From the NCBI GenBank assembly GCA_964580305.1, contig CAZOKL010000058.1:1-13766 (forward strand): 13,766 nt of DNA, given 5' to 3'. Below, in pieces: positions 7,301 through 13,766 of this stretch. The stretch is from Phocaeicola_A sp964580305. GTDB lineage: Bacteria > Bacteroidota > Bacteroidia > Bacteroidales > Bacteroidaceae. A program made the position numbers and the translations under genes. The notes below the pieces were generated by a model. The model was not told where the DNA came from. It saw only the letters and a program-made list of their open reading frames with translations, and searched no databases. Numbering within the stretch: the stretch's first letter is position 1; each line of letters begins with the position of its first letter.

Positions 7301-7448
7301 TACTGCTCAGACACTGGTATGGATGGAAGGTATGCCAGCATGGACACCTGCAAGTCAAGTTCCTGCATTGAGCAGTTTGTTTACTCCTGTAGCACCTCCC
7401 ATGCCTCCGATAGGTGGTAACATGCCACCCATGCCTCCGATAATGTAA
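4362..7448 (+). CDS. Tubulin/FtsZ-like GTPase with C-terminal proline-rich segment and GYF_2 domain
   Basis: The 1028-residue protein starts with a nucleotide-binding fold of the tubulin/FtsZ superfamily (the large 'tubulin-like' class). Visible motifs are the glycine loop GLGGTGGKIL (15-24), an Asp-containing strand LLYVDSTDE (48-56), GQAAGQKRRAGRLLF (121-135), and the signature loop AGLCGGTGSGSIVD (169-182), equivalent to the GGGTGTG loop of FtsZ/tubulin. The long middle part (about 350-900) is charged and mostly helical-looking, with a coiled-coil-like stretch near 620-670. Then comes a proline-rich linker (about 927-948) and a GYF_2 domain (about 950-1008: YGPFNRDMCTQM, GQLTAQTLVWMEGMPAWTPA), ending in two PMPPI repeats. 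There is no signal peptide or membrane span, so it is cytosolic. Family members are predicted to bind GTP and polymerise at membranes; GYF domains bind proline-rich ligands. Polymerisation here is inferred. Confidence 0.85.
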   Translation: MANAIFSNGNHILVGLGGTGGKILKAFKMRMFEEFPAQEERDKQPVSLLYVDSTDEMMPKDGKARPDFRVMGQDASFTQNEFLNIKAVDVEHILNHINNYPAIRSIVDNVESVRSAIGALGQAAGQKRRAGRLLFAANAVGFVNSIRDAYARCEQRSGDSSRLNIHIFAGLCGGTGSGSIVDVIVQTRKTFPNSYINVYAMIPEMNLPKADMDQGRYYQNGYAAVNELNALQSGRWYPQDVTGNGPAHYYNDRIKGVANGVTIYSNVNENGLTVNSLTELPKVVSDYVFARIFLINEEDEINSDIIRAYNFENMDDFALEYDETANPDDKGRIPIARTKKVCSFGIKRVMYPELRVLKHITYTVGESVLYQFKYNNWRENQGFVNEERNKDYRAEYLNKDNLTKWMLDEHHLTLEQKILETDTDYPKFNDYWHDKAMLYAEEAKKADCPLNELDNIMSDSFERFFREDGVVTYFYGKERAIPEMAKEVRRVIEQDLFEKWHLGDVSIVELQKVSKLLLERMAEIRTELDARFKEETETYEECDGARVDNVEEWSRLGILQRMVGAGARRYGDHQNILIDYYTSKTMRVALDFAKKLAAKIFVELGKMSADISMFGQKINEAIEETERLITAQRKINKGLEDMKGAIVEVSEEEAMKEFEVDIKIDKVNMPNIARQLRDAILPQGDFVNFGNLANNISVDEIKDAFDVKLSQIVKTKHDEKADSDNKVLGLNILTQLRQKLKTDDDIKAFASKIVTQSGVYLILNNDQIQLHLRNNEGNLSPTNPASINKKTILVSIPSPDDNILLKGFADKLETAFKNSFNQSTARTTIVVNRKSTRKDELSIITVSYCFPMRAIDWMNPYKQRYENFLNTGNGVTDEGNAILLHSEGLGQQYPSLFAVDNAEEIAAKAAKDTQMAIQPTLIQQPQTNSGVGMPPPPNAPIIPPIPPVEPEIKVMLYVGGQQYGPFNRDMCTQMVKTGQLTAQTLVWMEGMPAWTPASQVPALSSLFTPVAPPMPPIGGNMPPMPPIM
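7398..7442 (+). repeat. 15-bp direct repeat encoding the proline-rich tail of the tubulin-like protein
   Basis: CCCATGCCTCCGATA occurs at 7398-7412 and 7428-7442, a 30-bp (10-codon) period, so each copy encodes PMPPI in the same frame. Such a repeat can gain or lose units by slippage without breaking the frame, which would change the number of proline motifs. It lies directly after the GYF_2 domain. Confidence 0.7.
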
Positions 7449-7494
7449 TAAGTAAGTGTTAATTAGAATAATGAACTAAAACATAAATCAATAT

Positions 7495-8148
7495 ATGGCA
7501 ACAAATAGTAAATATAAAATTGTGAGATATGGATTGTGCCTGAACGACAATTGCTCCAAGTCTAAGGCTAAAGAAATACAACAAATAAATGGACGCAAGG
7601 AATTCGTATGTGAGGAATGTGGCAAACCTTTGCGAGAATGCCCACCTCCAAGAAGTTGGTGGAATAAAAACGGAAAAACTCTATTGGGTGCGTTGGCAAT
7701 AGTTACCGTACTTGGTATTGGTAGTTTCTTCGTTATGTCTCCTAAAAACGAAAGTAATACTGAACCGCCTGTCAATCCTGCTCCCGAAGTGATTGATGAA
7801 GCTCCTACAGATTCTGTACAAACAGTAAAGGAACAGCCTGTTGCGCCAACGCCTGCACCTGAAAAGAAAGAAGCAGAACCTGCTAAAAATTCCACTGTTA
7901 CTACTAGCGATCGCTTGGATTTGGGATATGCCACATACAAAGGACGAGTAAAAAACGGAAAACCTCACGATGAAAATGGACGAATGACCTTTAAAGAAAA
8001 ACATCTTATCGACAAGCGTGATTCTCAGAAACGTATGGCTGAACCTGGTGATTATATTATTGGTGAATATGTGAATGGTAAACTTGTACAAGGGGTTTGG
8101 TATAATGAAAAAAATACCGTAAAAGGTAGTATTATCATTGGCTTATAA
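7495..8148 (+). CDS. Zinc-ribbon, single-span protein with outer MORN-like domain
   Basis: The 217-residue protein starts with a probable zinc ribbon: Cys15 and Cys20 (CLNDNC) paired with Cys39 and Cys42 (CEECGKPL), plus Cys49. A motif CPPPRSWW (49-56) leads into one transmembrane span at about 62-82 (LLGALAIVTVLGIGSFFVM). A Pro/Glu-rich stalk (83-135) follows. The C-terminal 75 residues (YATYKGRVKNGKPHDENGRM, then GEYVNGKLVQGVWY) resemble MORN repeats. There is no cleavable signal peptide; the zinc ribbon should face the cytosol and the MORN-like part the periplasm. Zinc-ribbon plus span proteins of this kind occur in Bacteroidetes beside tubulin-like genes as far as I know. It may anchor the GTPase to the inner membrane; binding of CPPP by the GYF_2 domain is a testable guess. 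It lies 46 nt after the GTPase gene. Confidence 0.8.
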   Translation: MATNSKYKIVRYGLCLNDNCSKSKAKEIQQINGRKEFVCEECGKPLRECPPPRSWWNKNGKTLLGALAIVTVLGIGSFFVMSPKNESNTEPPVNPAPEVIDEAPTDSVQTVKEQPVAPTPAPEKKEAEPAKNSTVTTSDRLDLGYATYKGRVKNGKPHDENGRMTFKEKHLIDKRDSQKRMAEPGDYIIGEYVNGKLVQGVWYNEKNTVKGSIIIGL

Positions 8149-8156
8149 TATCTGAA

Positions 8157-9257
8157 ATGAGATATCTTGTTTGCATATTCTTGTTTGTGTCTGGGTTTTG
8201 CAATCTGTCTGCTCAGAGTGCAAAATTCCAGACAGGCTTGTTGAAATCATTGGCTGAGAAAATACAATTCTCACCGAAATCCGAACAGAAAGACGTGATT
8301 GTGGAAGCCGGTGTTCTCCACAATAAACCTTTGTATGCAAGTATTAATGACAAAGGAGTGGTAACACATATTGGTTTTCGTTTCTTTCCTGATGAATTAA
8401 AATCTAAGAATAAAGACGTTTTGGAATTCATTGAACGCTATTTCTTGGAATTAAGCTGCTGTTCTGATTATAATCAACGTAACCAAAAGATGCAAGATGA
8501 CAAGTTCATTTTTTTATTAGGGAATTATCCAGAATGCTATTCTTTAGTTGAAGGAACTGATTTTAAGCTATCCAAGGTAAATGACAGATATTACGAAGCT
8601 ACATGGAGCAAGGATGGAACAGATAAATTGTCTGTCGCTTTCCCTATATGGTGTGAGCTGTTAACTGGCATGCCTCTAAATGAAATTCAAAAAACACTTT
8701 ATCAGTCTGTCAAGGAATCTCCGGATTCACTTCAATTAATCGAAGACTTGACCGATATGATTAAATTAGAGGATAATATATACGGAACAAATCCTGTCAA
8801 GCATTACGAACTTGCCGAACTAATCAACCGTTGTTATTATTTGAAAAATGACAGTTTGGAATTTTCTGCGATATACGATACATGCCATTTTAATTATTCC
8901 ATTGCCAACCTGTTTCATATTCCTAACCTTGGACACGGGCGAGAGCTTCAAATCAAGCAATATCTCTACGGTTTCAAGTCCATGACTTTTACGGTTGGTG
9001 TATCCGAATGGGTGAACTATTGCTTAAATGAAGGCATGAACGTATATTTCGCCGTTGAAAATGAAACGATTGAAAACATCAAAGCAGTAGTCTTGGCAGA
9101 GAACAAAAATTTGGGATACAATCATTTGTTGTCGATAACAGTGCCTCGGGATTTTATCAGTAATCCTACTGTAAAATTGTCCGCTACTTTAAACGCATTC
9201 ATCCCCACACATAACGTGCGGAATTTATATCAAGAATATAAAGATAAAAAGAAATAG
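8157..9257 (+). CDS. Exported protein of unknown function
   Basis: Not recognised. The 366-residue product starts with a typical signal peptide (MRYLVCIFLFVSGFCNLSAQ), with likely cleavage near residues 19-21, so it is periplasmic or outer-membrane associated. No lipobox Cys is placed correctly for a lipoprotein. The mature part is mixed in composition, with a Cys pair (ELSCCSDYN), and the C-terminal third (GFKSMTFTVGVSEWVNYCLN, then NHLLSITVPRDFISNPTVKL) looks beta-rich. It starts 8 nt after the zinc-ribbon gene and ends 2 nt before the next start, so it is cotranscribed. By position it is a candidate periplasmic partner of the MORN-like domain; nothing in the sequence proves this. Confidence 0.7.
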   Translation: MRYLVCIFLFVSGFCNLSAQSAKFQTGLLKSLAEKIQFSPKSEQKDVIVEAGVLHNKPLYASINDKGVVTHIGFRFFPDELKSKNKDVLEFIERYFLELSCCSDYNQRNQKMQDDKFIFLLGNYPECYSLVEGTDFKLSKVNDRYYEATWSKDGTDKLSVAFPIWCELLTGMPLNEIQKTLYQSVKESPDSLQLIEDLTDMIKLEDNIYGTNPVKHYELAELINRCYYLKNDSLEFSAIYDTCHFNYSIANLFHIPNLGHGRELQIKQYLYGFKSMTFTVGVSEWVNYCLNEGMNVYFAVENETIENIKAVVLAENKNLGYNHLLSITVPRDFISNPTVKLSATLNAFIPTHNVRNLYQEYKDKKK

Positions 9258-9259
9258 CC

Positions 9260-10018
9260 ATGAATTCAAAATCGCTGATAAGCATATTGGTCTTTTATTT
9301 GAGCATTTCGTTTCCTGCTTTAAGTCAAGAAGGGAACTCAGCAGTAAGCCAAATTAATGAAATTAAGAAAGCTGGTGATTATGTCTACGCAGAGGCCACA
9401 ATGCCAGAACAGCAACAAGCTAAAGATGGTGCTATGGCTTTGTTACAAGCTGGCATTGAAAGCTGGTTAAAGTCATCTAACGTATCACAAGGAACTTTTG
9501 ATCTTTCCTCATTTGATTATCATGTAAAAGTGATTAACGCCAAAAGAGGTAACCAGTATCGAGTATTCGTGTACATAAGCAAATCTGATTTGACAGGCAC
9601 TAAGGAAGAGAAAAACGCACCCGTTCCGACTAAAGAAGAGAACATATCTGTTGCGACTGATATACAAGTAGTTGATTTAACAGATTGTGTAGTTGTGGAA
9701 GCTAATACAAGTATGGATAAGTCACCGTCGTATCAGTTAAACGATGTGGAAGAAGAAATGGTGCGTATCAAAAGGTTTGACGAAATAAAATCTTTTGTAG
9801 AAAATTTGAAAGCAAAAGATCGGTTGAACCGTTATGGTAAATATGCAACGTTACCTAAAAATGGCAAATTTCACATGTTTATATATTCACAAACAGGCGA
9901 AGTGGTAGCTTGTTTACTAAAGACTGATGATGAATATTATAATCTTAGGAAACTAGCTTCTGATAATATTGACAATTATAAAAAATGCGGTTCTATATGG
10001 TTGGAAATAATAAAATAA
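9260..10018 (+). CDS. Exported protein of unknown function
   Basis: Not assigned to a named family. The 252-residue product has a signal peptide (MNSKSLISILVFYLSISFPA, cleavage likely after ALS), so it is periplasmic or surface associated. The first half of the mature protein holds a helical stretch (EQQQAKDGAMALLQAGIESW) followed by beta-like segments ending KRGNQYRVFVYISKSDL, an alternation seen in small Bacteroidetes envelope proteins with an LPP20-like look; I would not go further. A charged linker (about 115-130) separates this from a C-terminal domain with MFIYSQTGEVVACLL. It starts 2 nt after the previous stop, so the two are translationally close. Confidence 0.7.
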   Translation: MNSKSLISILVFYLSISFPALSQEGNSAVSQINEIKKAGDYVYAEATMPEQQQAKDGAMALLQAGIESWLKSSNVSQGTFDLSSFDYHVKVINAKRGNQYRVFVYISKSDLTGTKEEKNAPVPTKEENISVATDIQVVDLTDCVVVEANTSMDKSPSYQLNDVEEEMVRIKRFDEIKSFVENLKAKDRLNRYGKYATLPKNGKFHMFIYSQTGEVVACLLKTDDEYYNLRKLASDNIDNYKKCGSIWLEIIK

Positions 10019-10026
10019 TAACATTG

Positions 10027-10995
10027 ATGAAGAAAATACTTTCTTTATTTTTTCTGTTAGTGATGTGTGGCTTTGCCCATGCAGATAATTCCGTAAAAGT
10101 TGTTATATCTGACGGATTGGACAATCAGGTTCTAGCGGACAAGATTGAGAAGAAAATGTCGATCCTTTTGTCTGAAATTAATGAGGCACAAGCGTCAAAA
10201 CGTAATCTGGACTTTGAAAAACTGGCTCTTTCTTCTTCCGTAACACGTTCATTGTCTATGTTGTGGGAGAACAGTCCGTTCATGTGTTCAGAATCCGAAA
10301 TCGTGGAACGATGTTTGGAAACCGGATCGGGATACCAAATAAGAAACATTCCGTTGGAAATGAAACCTCGTGGAGATAGACCTTTCAATGACAATGAATA
10401 TCAAGAGGCTGTTATCAGTTTCAATAAGAGTGGTGATATTGAGAGTTTCTATTTGTCCATCAGCATGAACCTGTACTTGGAAGTTATCAAAAGTAACCTC
10501 GAATTAACCGACTTGCGCCGTCGCCAATTAATTCTTGACTATGTTGAGCAGTTCCGTACATCTTATAACCAAAAGGATTTGGATTTTTTGGAACAGGTTT
10601 TCAGTGATGACGCTTTAATCATTACTGGAAAGGTAGTAAAGAGTGCTCCAAGAGATGGTATCAAAGTGCCGGATAAGATCACCTACAAAAAACAAGACAA
10701 ACAACAGTATTTAAGAAACTTAAAACGAGTATTTGCAGCCAATAAAACCATCAAGGTTACTTTTGACGAAATTGAAGTTATGCGTCATCCAGTAAATGTA
10801 GATTTCTATGGTGTTACCTTACATCAAGGATATTCTTCCGACAGCTATCATGATGATGGCTTCCTCTTTCTGCTGTGGGACTTTTCAGATGAATCACATC
10901 CACAAATACATGTGCGTACATGGCAACCTGACAGATTGAATAATCAACGCTTGCCGAAAGATGAGATATTTAAGTTAAGCGATTTTGATATTTAA
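10027..10995 (+). CDS. Exported protein with C-terminal NTF2-like domain
   Basis: From ATG 10027 the product has 322 residues and a clear signal peptide (MKKILSLFFLLVMCGFAHA, cleavage after AHA). An upstream in-frame ATG at 9985 would add 14 polar residues, overlap the previous gene and bury the signal peptide, so I reject it. Residues 20-160 form an unrecognised N-terminal domain. Residues about 165-322 resemble the NTF2-like fold: an opening helix RRRQLILDYVEQFRTSYNQK, DLDFLEQVFSDDALIITGK, a second helix with YLRNLKRVF, then strands ending FLFLLWDFSDESHPQIHVRT with the Trp/His-rich final strands seen in such domains. NTF2-like domains serve as small-ligand pockets or binding modules; no catalytic residues can be assigned. 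Likely periplasmic. Confidence 0.75.
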   Translation: MKKILSLFFLLVMCGFAHADNSVKVVISDGLDNQVLADKIEKKMSILLSEINEAQASKRNLDFEKLALSSSVTRSLSMLWENSPFMCSESEIVERCLETGSGYQIRNIPLEMKPRGDRPFNDNEYQEAVISFNKSGDIESFYLSISMNLYLEVIKSNLELTDLRRRQLILDYVEQFRTSYNQKDLDFLEQVFSDDALIITGKVVKSAPRDGIKVPDKITYKKQDKQQYLRNLKRVFAANKTIKVTFDEIEVMRHPVNVDFYGVTLHQGYSSDSYHDDGFLFLLWDFSDESHPQIHVRTWQPDRLNNQRLPKDEIFKLSDFDI

Positions 10996-11006
10996 TAGAA
11001 CAAAAA

Positions 11007-13229
11007 ATGATAACAAATATGAGATTTGTATGTTTTATATTATTCGGATTGATGTCGATCGTTACTTCTATGGGACAAGAAGTTATTATCAAAAACTTCG
11101 AGGAAAAACTGTCCGATCTACAAGCCAGAACAAATCCTCGTACTGACCGTAACGGTAACCCTTGTGCTTTGGTAAAGGTTGTGCTTCCTGTTCTGGAAGG
11201 AGCCACCTTTGAAGGATGGGTAATTGACACCAAACATATTCCTGGTGAGTATCAGGTTTATGTTCCAGAGGGAACTAAAAAAATCAAACTTAGACATCCC
11301 AATATTCTACCTACGGATATAGAGTTTCCTTTCCCTTTAGTGGGAAAACATACTTATCAGGTTACGGCTTTGCTACCTCAGAAAACTAACAGCCAAACCG
11401 TTGTTCATATTGTAACAAACGTAAAGAATGCTCAAATCACAATTGAAGGGAACTCTTATGAAACCGAAAACGGTGAGTTTAATATACCGTTGGATAAGGG
11501 TTCTCATAATTACACATTGACAACAAATATTGAAGGGTTCAACGAACAAGCCGGTAGCTTGTTTGTCAAAGGTGATGATGTGATTGAGAATATTGCCCCC
11601 ATTTACTTACCTACAAATGAGAAACGTGTTCTTACGCTCCATTATGAAAAAGGTACAAAACTTAAAATTGATGGTGAAGAAGTGAATAAACTCAAGAACG
11701 ACATGATTCAACTTCCGGCTGGTTTGCATAAGATTGATGCGTGTATTGGGGATGGTGATTCTTGGAGCAAAAGTGAAACAGTGGATTTAACCTATCAGGA
11801 TCAATCTTTGGATATGTCATTAAGAGGTAGCCTCCGCATGACTTATCCGGCAAATGCGGAATTCAGAATTATTCCAGAAAAAGGAGCTTTGAAACCATCT
11901 AAAACAAAGGTTTTTACGGGAGAAAAAGTCTTCTTGTTGGGTGATTATAAAATTGAGGTCAACAAAAAAAACTATTCCAAATCTATGTCATCTATTTCTA
12001 TTGGAGTGGATGATGATGTCAATAATTATAGGATAGAAGTATCCAGTAAGGGTGATGACTTCTATCAGGGTTCAAATGGACGACAAAAAGACTACAAGAA
12101 AGCGTATAAAGAGTATAAAAAATTGGCTAACAACGGTGATGATATTGCACAGTTCCGATTAGGTTGCTTGTTATTGGATAATTCGAGTAATATGTATAAC
12201 AAACAAGAGGCTATGGTAAACTTGAAAAAATCTGCGGCTCAGGACAATCCTGATGCTATCATGTTGTTGGCTGAATTGTCTAATGACTCACAAGAAGCCT
12301 TTATGTATTATTTTAAAGCGGCTGATCTTGGAAATTCCTTAGCTCAATGCATTGTTGCCGACATGTATCTTAAAGGAATAGGGACATCTGTGAATTACGC
12401 GGAAGCCTTAAAAAGATTTCTTATTGCATCAGAAGACCATCAAGCTAATGCACTTCGTAATATTGGTGATATCTATTATCATGGTTGGGGGGTACCACGT
12501 AATGTTGAACTAGCACGAAATTATTATTCACAAGCAGTTTTTGAGGGTGATATGCTAGCTTTAGAAAGTGATGCTAATCTAAATTATGAGAATGGTGAAC
12601 ATGATAAGGCTGTTCAAGCGCTTCTTACCTTAAAGAATCTTTCTGACCGTTCATTGATGAATTTAGGCAATTATTACTATAACAAACAGGATTATACTGC
12701 TGCCATAAGTTATTTTGAACGTGTTAATAAACTGGACAAAGAATATGGAAAGACAATTGCAGATCTGGCAGACAAAATATATGCCAGCGACAAAATAAAA
12801 GCGATATCTTTCTATGAGAAGTCCGCAGACTTGGACTTTGAATATGTTACTTCATTCAGAAGAATTGGAAATTACTATCTCAAGAAGGATAAACGTAAAG
12901 CTTATAACTTTTTAGAGAAGGCTGTTGCACTTAACGATCCAGAAGGTACTTGTTTTTTAGGTTATTACTACGAACAAGAATCGAATTATTATAAGGCTGC
13001 AGAATATTACGAAAAGGCAATTAAATTAGGATACAAGAAAGCGTATGCTTATCTTGGTACCCTGTACAAAAATGGTAATGGTGTCAAAAAGAATGAAGAA
13101 ACAGCAGTAGAGTATTGGAAAATTGCAGCTACCGCAGATTCACAAATAGCAATTAAAAATTTAATCAAATACTATACCTACAAACATGATCAAGCTGAAG
13201 TCAACAAATGGAGAAAAATGTTAAAATAA
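11007..13229 (+). CDS. Exported PEGA-domain and Sel1-repeat protein
   Basis: The 740-residue protein begins with a signal peptide (hydrophobic core MRFVCFILFGLMSIVTSMG, cleavage likely before Gln24); translation could start at ATG 11007 or 11022. Residues about 50-345 form a series of PEGA-like beta domains (for example FEGWVIDTKHIPGEYQVYVP and GEFNIPLDKGSHNYTLTT). Residues about 350-740 are Sel1/TPR-type helical repeats, with the typical turns KGIGTSVNYAEAL, HGWGVPRNVELA and NGNGVKKNEETA. PEGA domains are thought to be surface or cell-wall-contacting modules, and Sel1 repeats are protein-binding scaffolds. It is probably a periplasmic or outer-membrane-facing scaffold of the system. It starts 11 nt after the previous gene, and its 3' end overlaps the next gene by 22 nt. 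Confidence 0.85.
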   Translation: MITNMRFVCFILFGLMSIVTSMGQEVIIKNFEEKLSDLQARTNPRTDRNGNPCALVKVVLPVLEGATFEGWVIDTKHIPGEYQVYVPEGTKKIKLRHPNILPTDIEFPFPLVGKHTYQVTALLPQKTNSQTVVHIVTNVKNAQITIEGNSYETENGEFNIPLDKGSHNYTLTTNIEGFNEQAGSLFVKGDDVIENIAPIYLPTNEKRVLTLHYEKGTKLKIDGEEVNKLKNDMIQLPAGLHKIDACIGDGDSWSKSETVDLTYQDQSLDMSLRGSLRMTYPANAEFRIIPEKGALKPSKTKVFTGEKVFLLGDYKIEVNKKNYSKSMSSISIGVDDDVNNYRIEVSSKGDDFYQGSNGRQKDYKKAYKEYKKLANNGDDIAQFRLGCLLLDNSSNMYNKQEAMVNLKKSAAQDNPDAIMLLAELSNDSQEAFMYYFKAADLGNSLAQCIVADMYLKGIGTSVNYAEALKRFLIASEDHQANALRNIGDIYYHGWGVPRNVELARNYYSQAVFEGDMLALESDANLNYENGEHDKAVQALLTLKNLSDRSLMNLGNYYYNKQDYTAAISYFERVNKLDKEYGKTIADLADKIYASDKIKAISFYEKSADLDFEYVTSFRRIGNYYLKKDKRKAYNFLEKAVALNDPEGTCFLGYYYEQESNYYKAAEYYEKAIKLGYKKAYAYLGTLYKNGNGVKKNEETAVEYWKIAATADSQIAIKNLIKYYTYKHDQAEVNKWRKMLK

Positions 13230-13630
13230 AAGTATATATAACAGGACTGAGCCTACTTCTTTTCTTCATAGGAGGAATGATTTATCTGATGTTTCGTAGT
13301 GAATCACTAGTCATGTTCCGCTGGTGCGAAAATCTCCATATAAAGGAATATGTTGATGCTTTGCGCGTACCTTATGCGTTACCACAGTGGGTAGCTTATT
13401 CCCTACCGGACGGATTATGGCTCTGTTCTTATGTACTTTTTATTTCCGTGATCTGGAATTTTGATTTGAAACAAGGTTGGCCGTATATTTTTTCTCTGCC
13501 TGTAATCGCTATAGGTTCTGAACTGGCACAGGCATTTGATTGGATGAGAGGCACTTTCGACTGGATTGATATGATATGTTATATCTTTGGCTTATTGTCA
13601 GGATGTATGATTGTTAAATATTTAAATTAA
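13208..13630 (+). CDS. Small VanZ-like membrane protein
   Basis: The 140-residue protein has hydrophobic spans at about 8-28 (YITGLSLLLFFIGGMIYLM), 67-82 (SLPDGLWLCSYVLFIS), 91-107 (PYIFSLPVIAIGSELAQ) and 121-138. The segment SELAQAFDWMRGTFDWIDM followed by a short Gly-containing span resembles the VanZ-like family signature (Glu and Gln, Arg-Gly-Thr, paired Asp before the last span). VanZ-like proteins are small polytopic inner-membrane proteins, mostly of unknown biochemical role. ATG 13208 lies inside the PEGA/Sel1 gene in another frame, a 22-nt overlap that suggests translational coupling. The family call is by eye and moderate. Confidence 0.6.
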   Translation: MEKNVKIKVYITGLSLLLFFIGGMIYLMFRSESLVMFRWCENLHIKEYVDALRVPYALPQWVAYSLPDGLWLCSYVLFISVIWNFDLKQGWPYIFSLPVIAIGSELAQAFDWMRGTFDWIDMICYIFGLLSGCMIVKYLN

Positions 13631-13638
13631 AAAAGATA

Positions 13639-13766
13639 ATGAAAAAGGGAAAAATTGCATTTAAAGTTATTGCATCTGTATTAAGCTTGTGCTTTTATTT
13701 ATTCATGGCAACGGGTAGTGATGAATCTTCATCGGATTCTCCAAAACATGAAGAGCCTGTATATAC
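13639..13766 (+). CDS. Start of an exported or membrane-anchored protein, cut by the window end
   Basis: Only the first 42 residues are present. A Lys-rich start (MKKGKIAFK) is followed by a hydrophobic stretch (VIASVLSLCFYLFMATG) and then a Ser/Asp/Glu-rich linker. A Cys lies within the hydrophobic stretch but is not followed by a normal lipobox context, so a membrane anchor or signal peptide is as likely as a lipoprotein. It starts 8 nt after the VanZ-like gene, so the operon continues past the window. No family can be given. Confidence 0.6.
   Translation, partial: MKKGKIAFKVIASVLSLCFYLFMATGSDESSSDSPKHEEPVY

Noticed and set aside
7488..8091. Two - strand frames opposite the zinc-ribbon gene
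   Set aside because: The + strand frame has a clear Cys pattern, a membrane span and operon spacing; the reverse frames are low-complexity shadows.
9985..10026. Upstream ATG for the NTF2-like protein
   Set aside because: It overlaps the previous gene and would place polar residues before a clear signal peptide starting at ATG 10027.
1..13766. tRNA, rRNA or riboswitch genes
   Set aside because: No cloverleaf, rRNA segment or known riboswitch core was recognised by eye on either strand.

Overview
The window looks like an accessory region of a Bacteroidales chromosome (Bacteroides, Parabacteroides or Prevotella type). The evidence is the Bacteroidetes-style tyrosine recombinase, a DUF3408/relaxase mobilisation module, promoter elements of the TAnnTTTG type, starts without clear Shine-Dalgarno sequences, and PEGA/Sel1 and GYF_2 proteins typical of gut Bacteroidetes. 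All recognised genes lie on the + strand.

Region 1 (about 1-3540) is a worn-down mobilisable element. It opens with a terminator (28-62), a dyad (101-164) and short repeats of the type TACGCAAAA that may be recombinase arm sites. Next comes a chimeric ORF (246-974): the N-terminal half of a tyrosine integrase joined in frame to the C-terminal end of a DUF3408 mobilisation protein. A large oriT-like hairpin (1035-1093) leads into the C-terminal remnant of a MobB-type relaxase (1139-1600), an intact single-span membrane protein (1603-2247) and an intact, probably active tyrosine recombinase (2249-3457).

Region 2 (3458-3718) is the gap between that recombinase and the next operon. It holds an exact 16-bp inverted repeat (3489-3504 and 3669-3684) enclosing 164 bp of AT-rich DNA with promoter-like motifs in both directions. 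Together with the adjacent recombinase this has the layout of a Bacteroides invertible (phase-variable) promoter. A sequence fitting the CTnDOT-type attachment core GTAnnTTTGC (reverse strand) also lies here, so an attachment-site reading competes with the inversion reading.

Region 3 (3719 to the window end) is a tightly packed operon of at least nine genes, more AT-rich than region 1. In order it encodes: a three-span membrane protein with a very basic tail; a 1028-residue tubulin/FtsZ-like GTPase with a C-terminal proline-rich segment and GYF_2 domain; a zinc-ribbon protein with one membrane span and an outer MORN-like domain; three exported proteins, one ending in an NTF2-like domain; an exported PEGA plus Sel1-repeat protein; a small VanZ-like membrane protein; and the start of a membrane-anchored or lipoprotein-like protein cut by the window end. 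Predicted locations run from cytosol through inner membrane to periplasm, so the inference is a cytoskeletal GTPase linked to an envelope assembly. I know tubulin-like proteins of this broad class as predicted membrane-remodelling proteins, but I do not recognise this complete gene set as a characterised system. Phase-variable control of it would be the most interesting possibility in the window.
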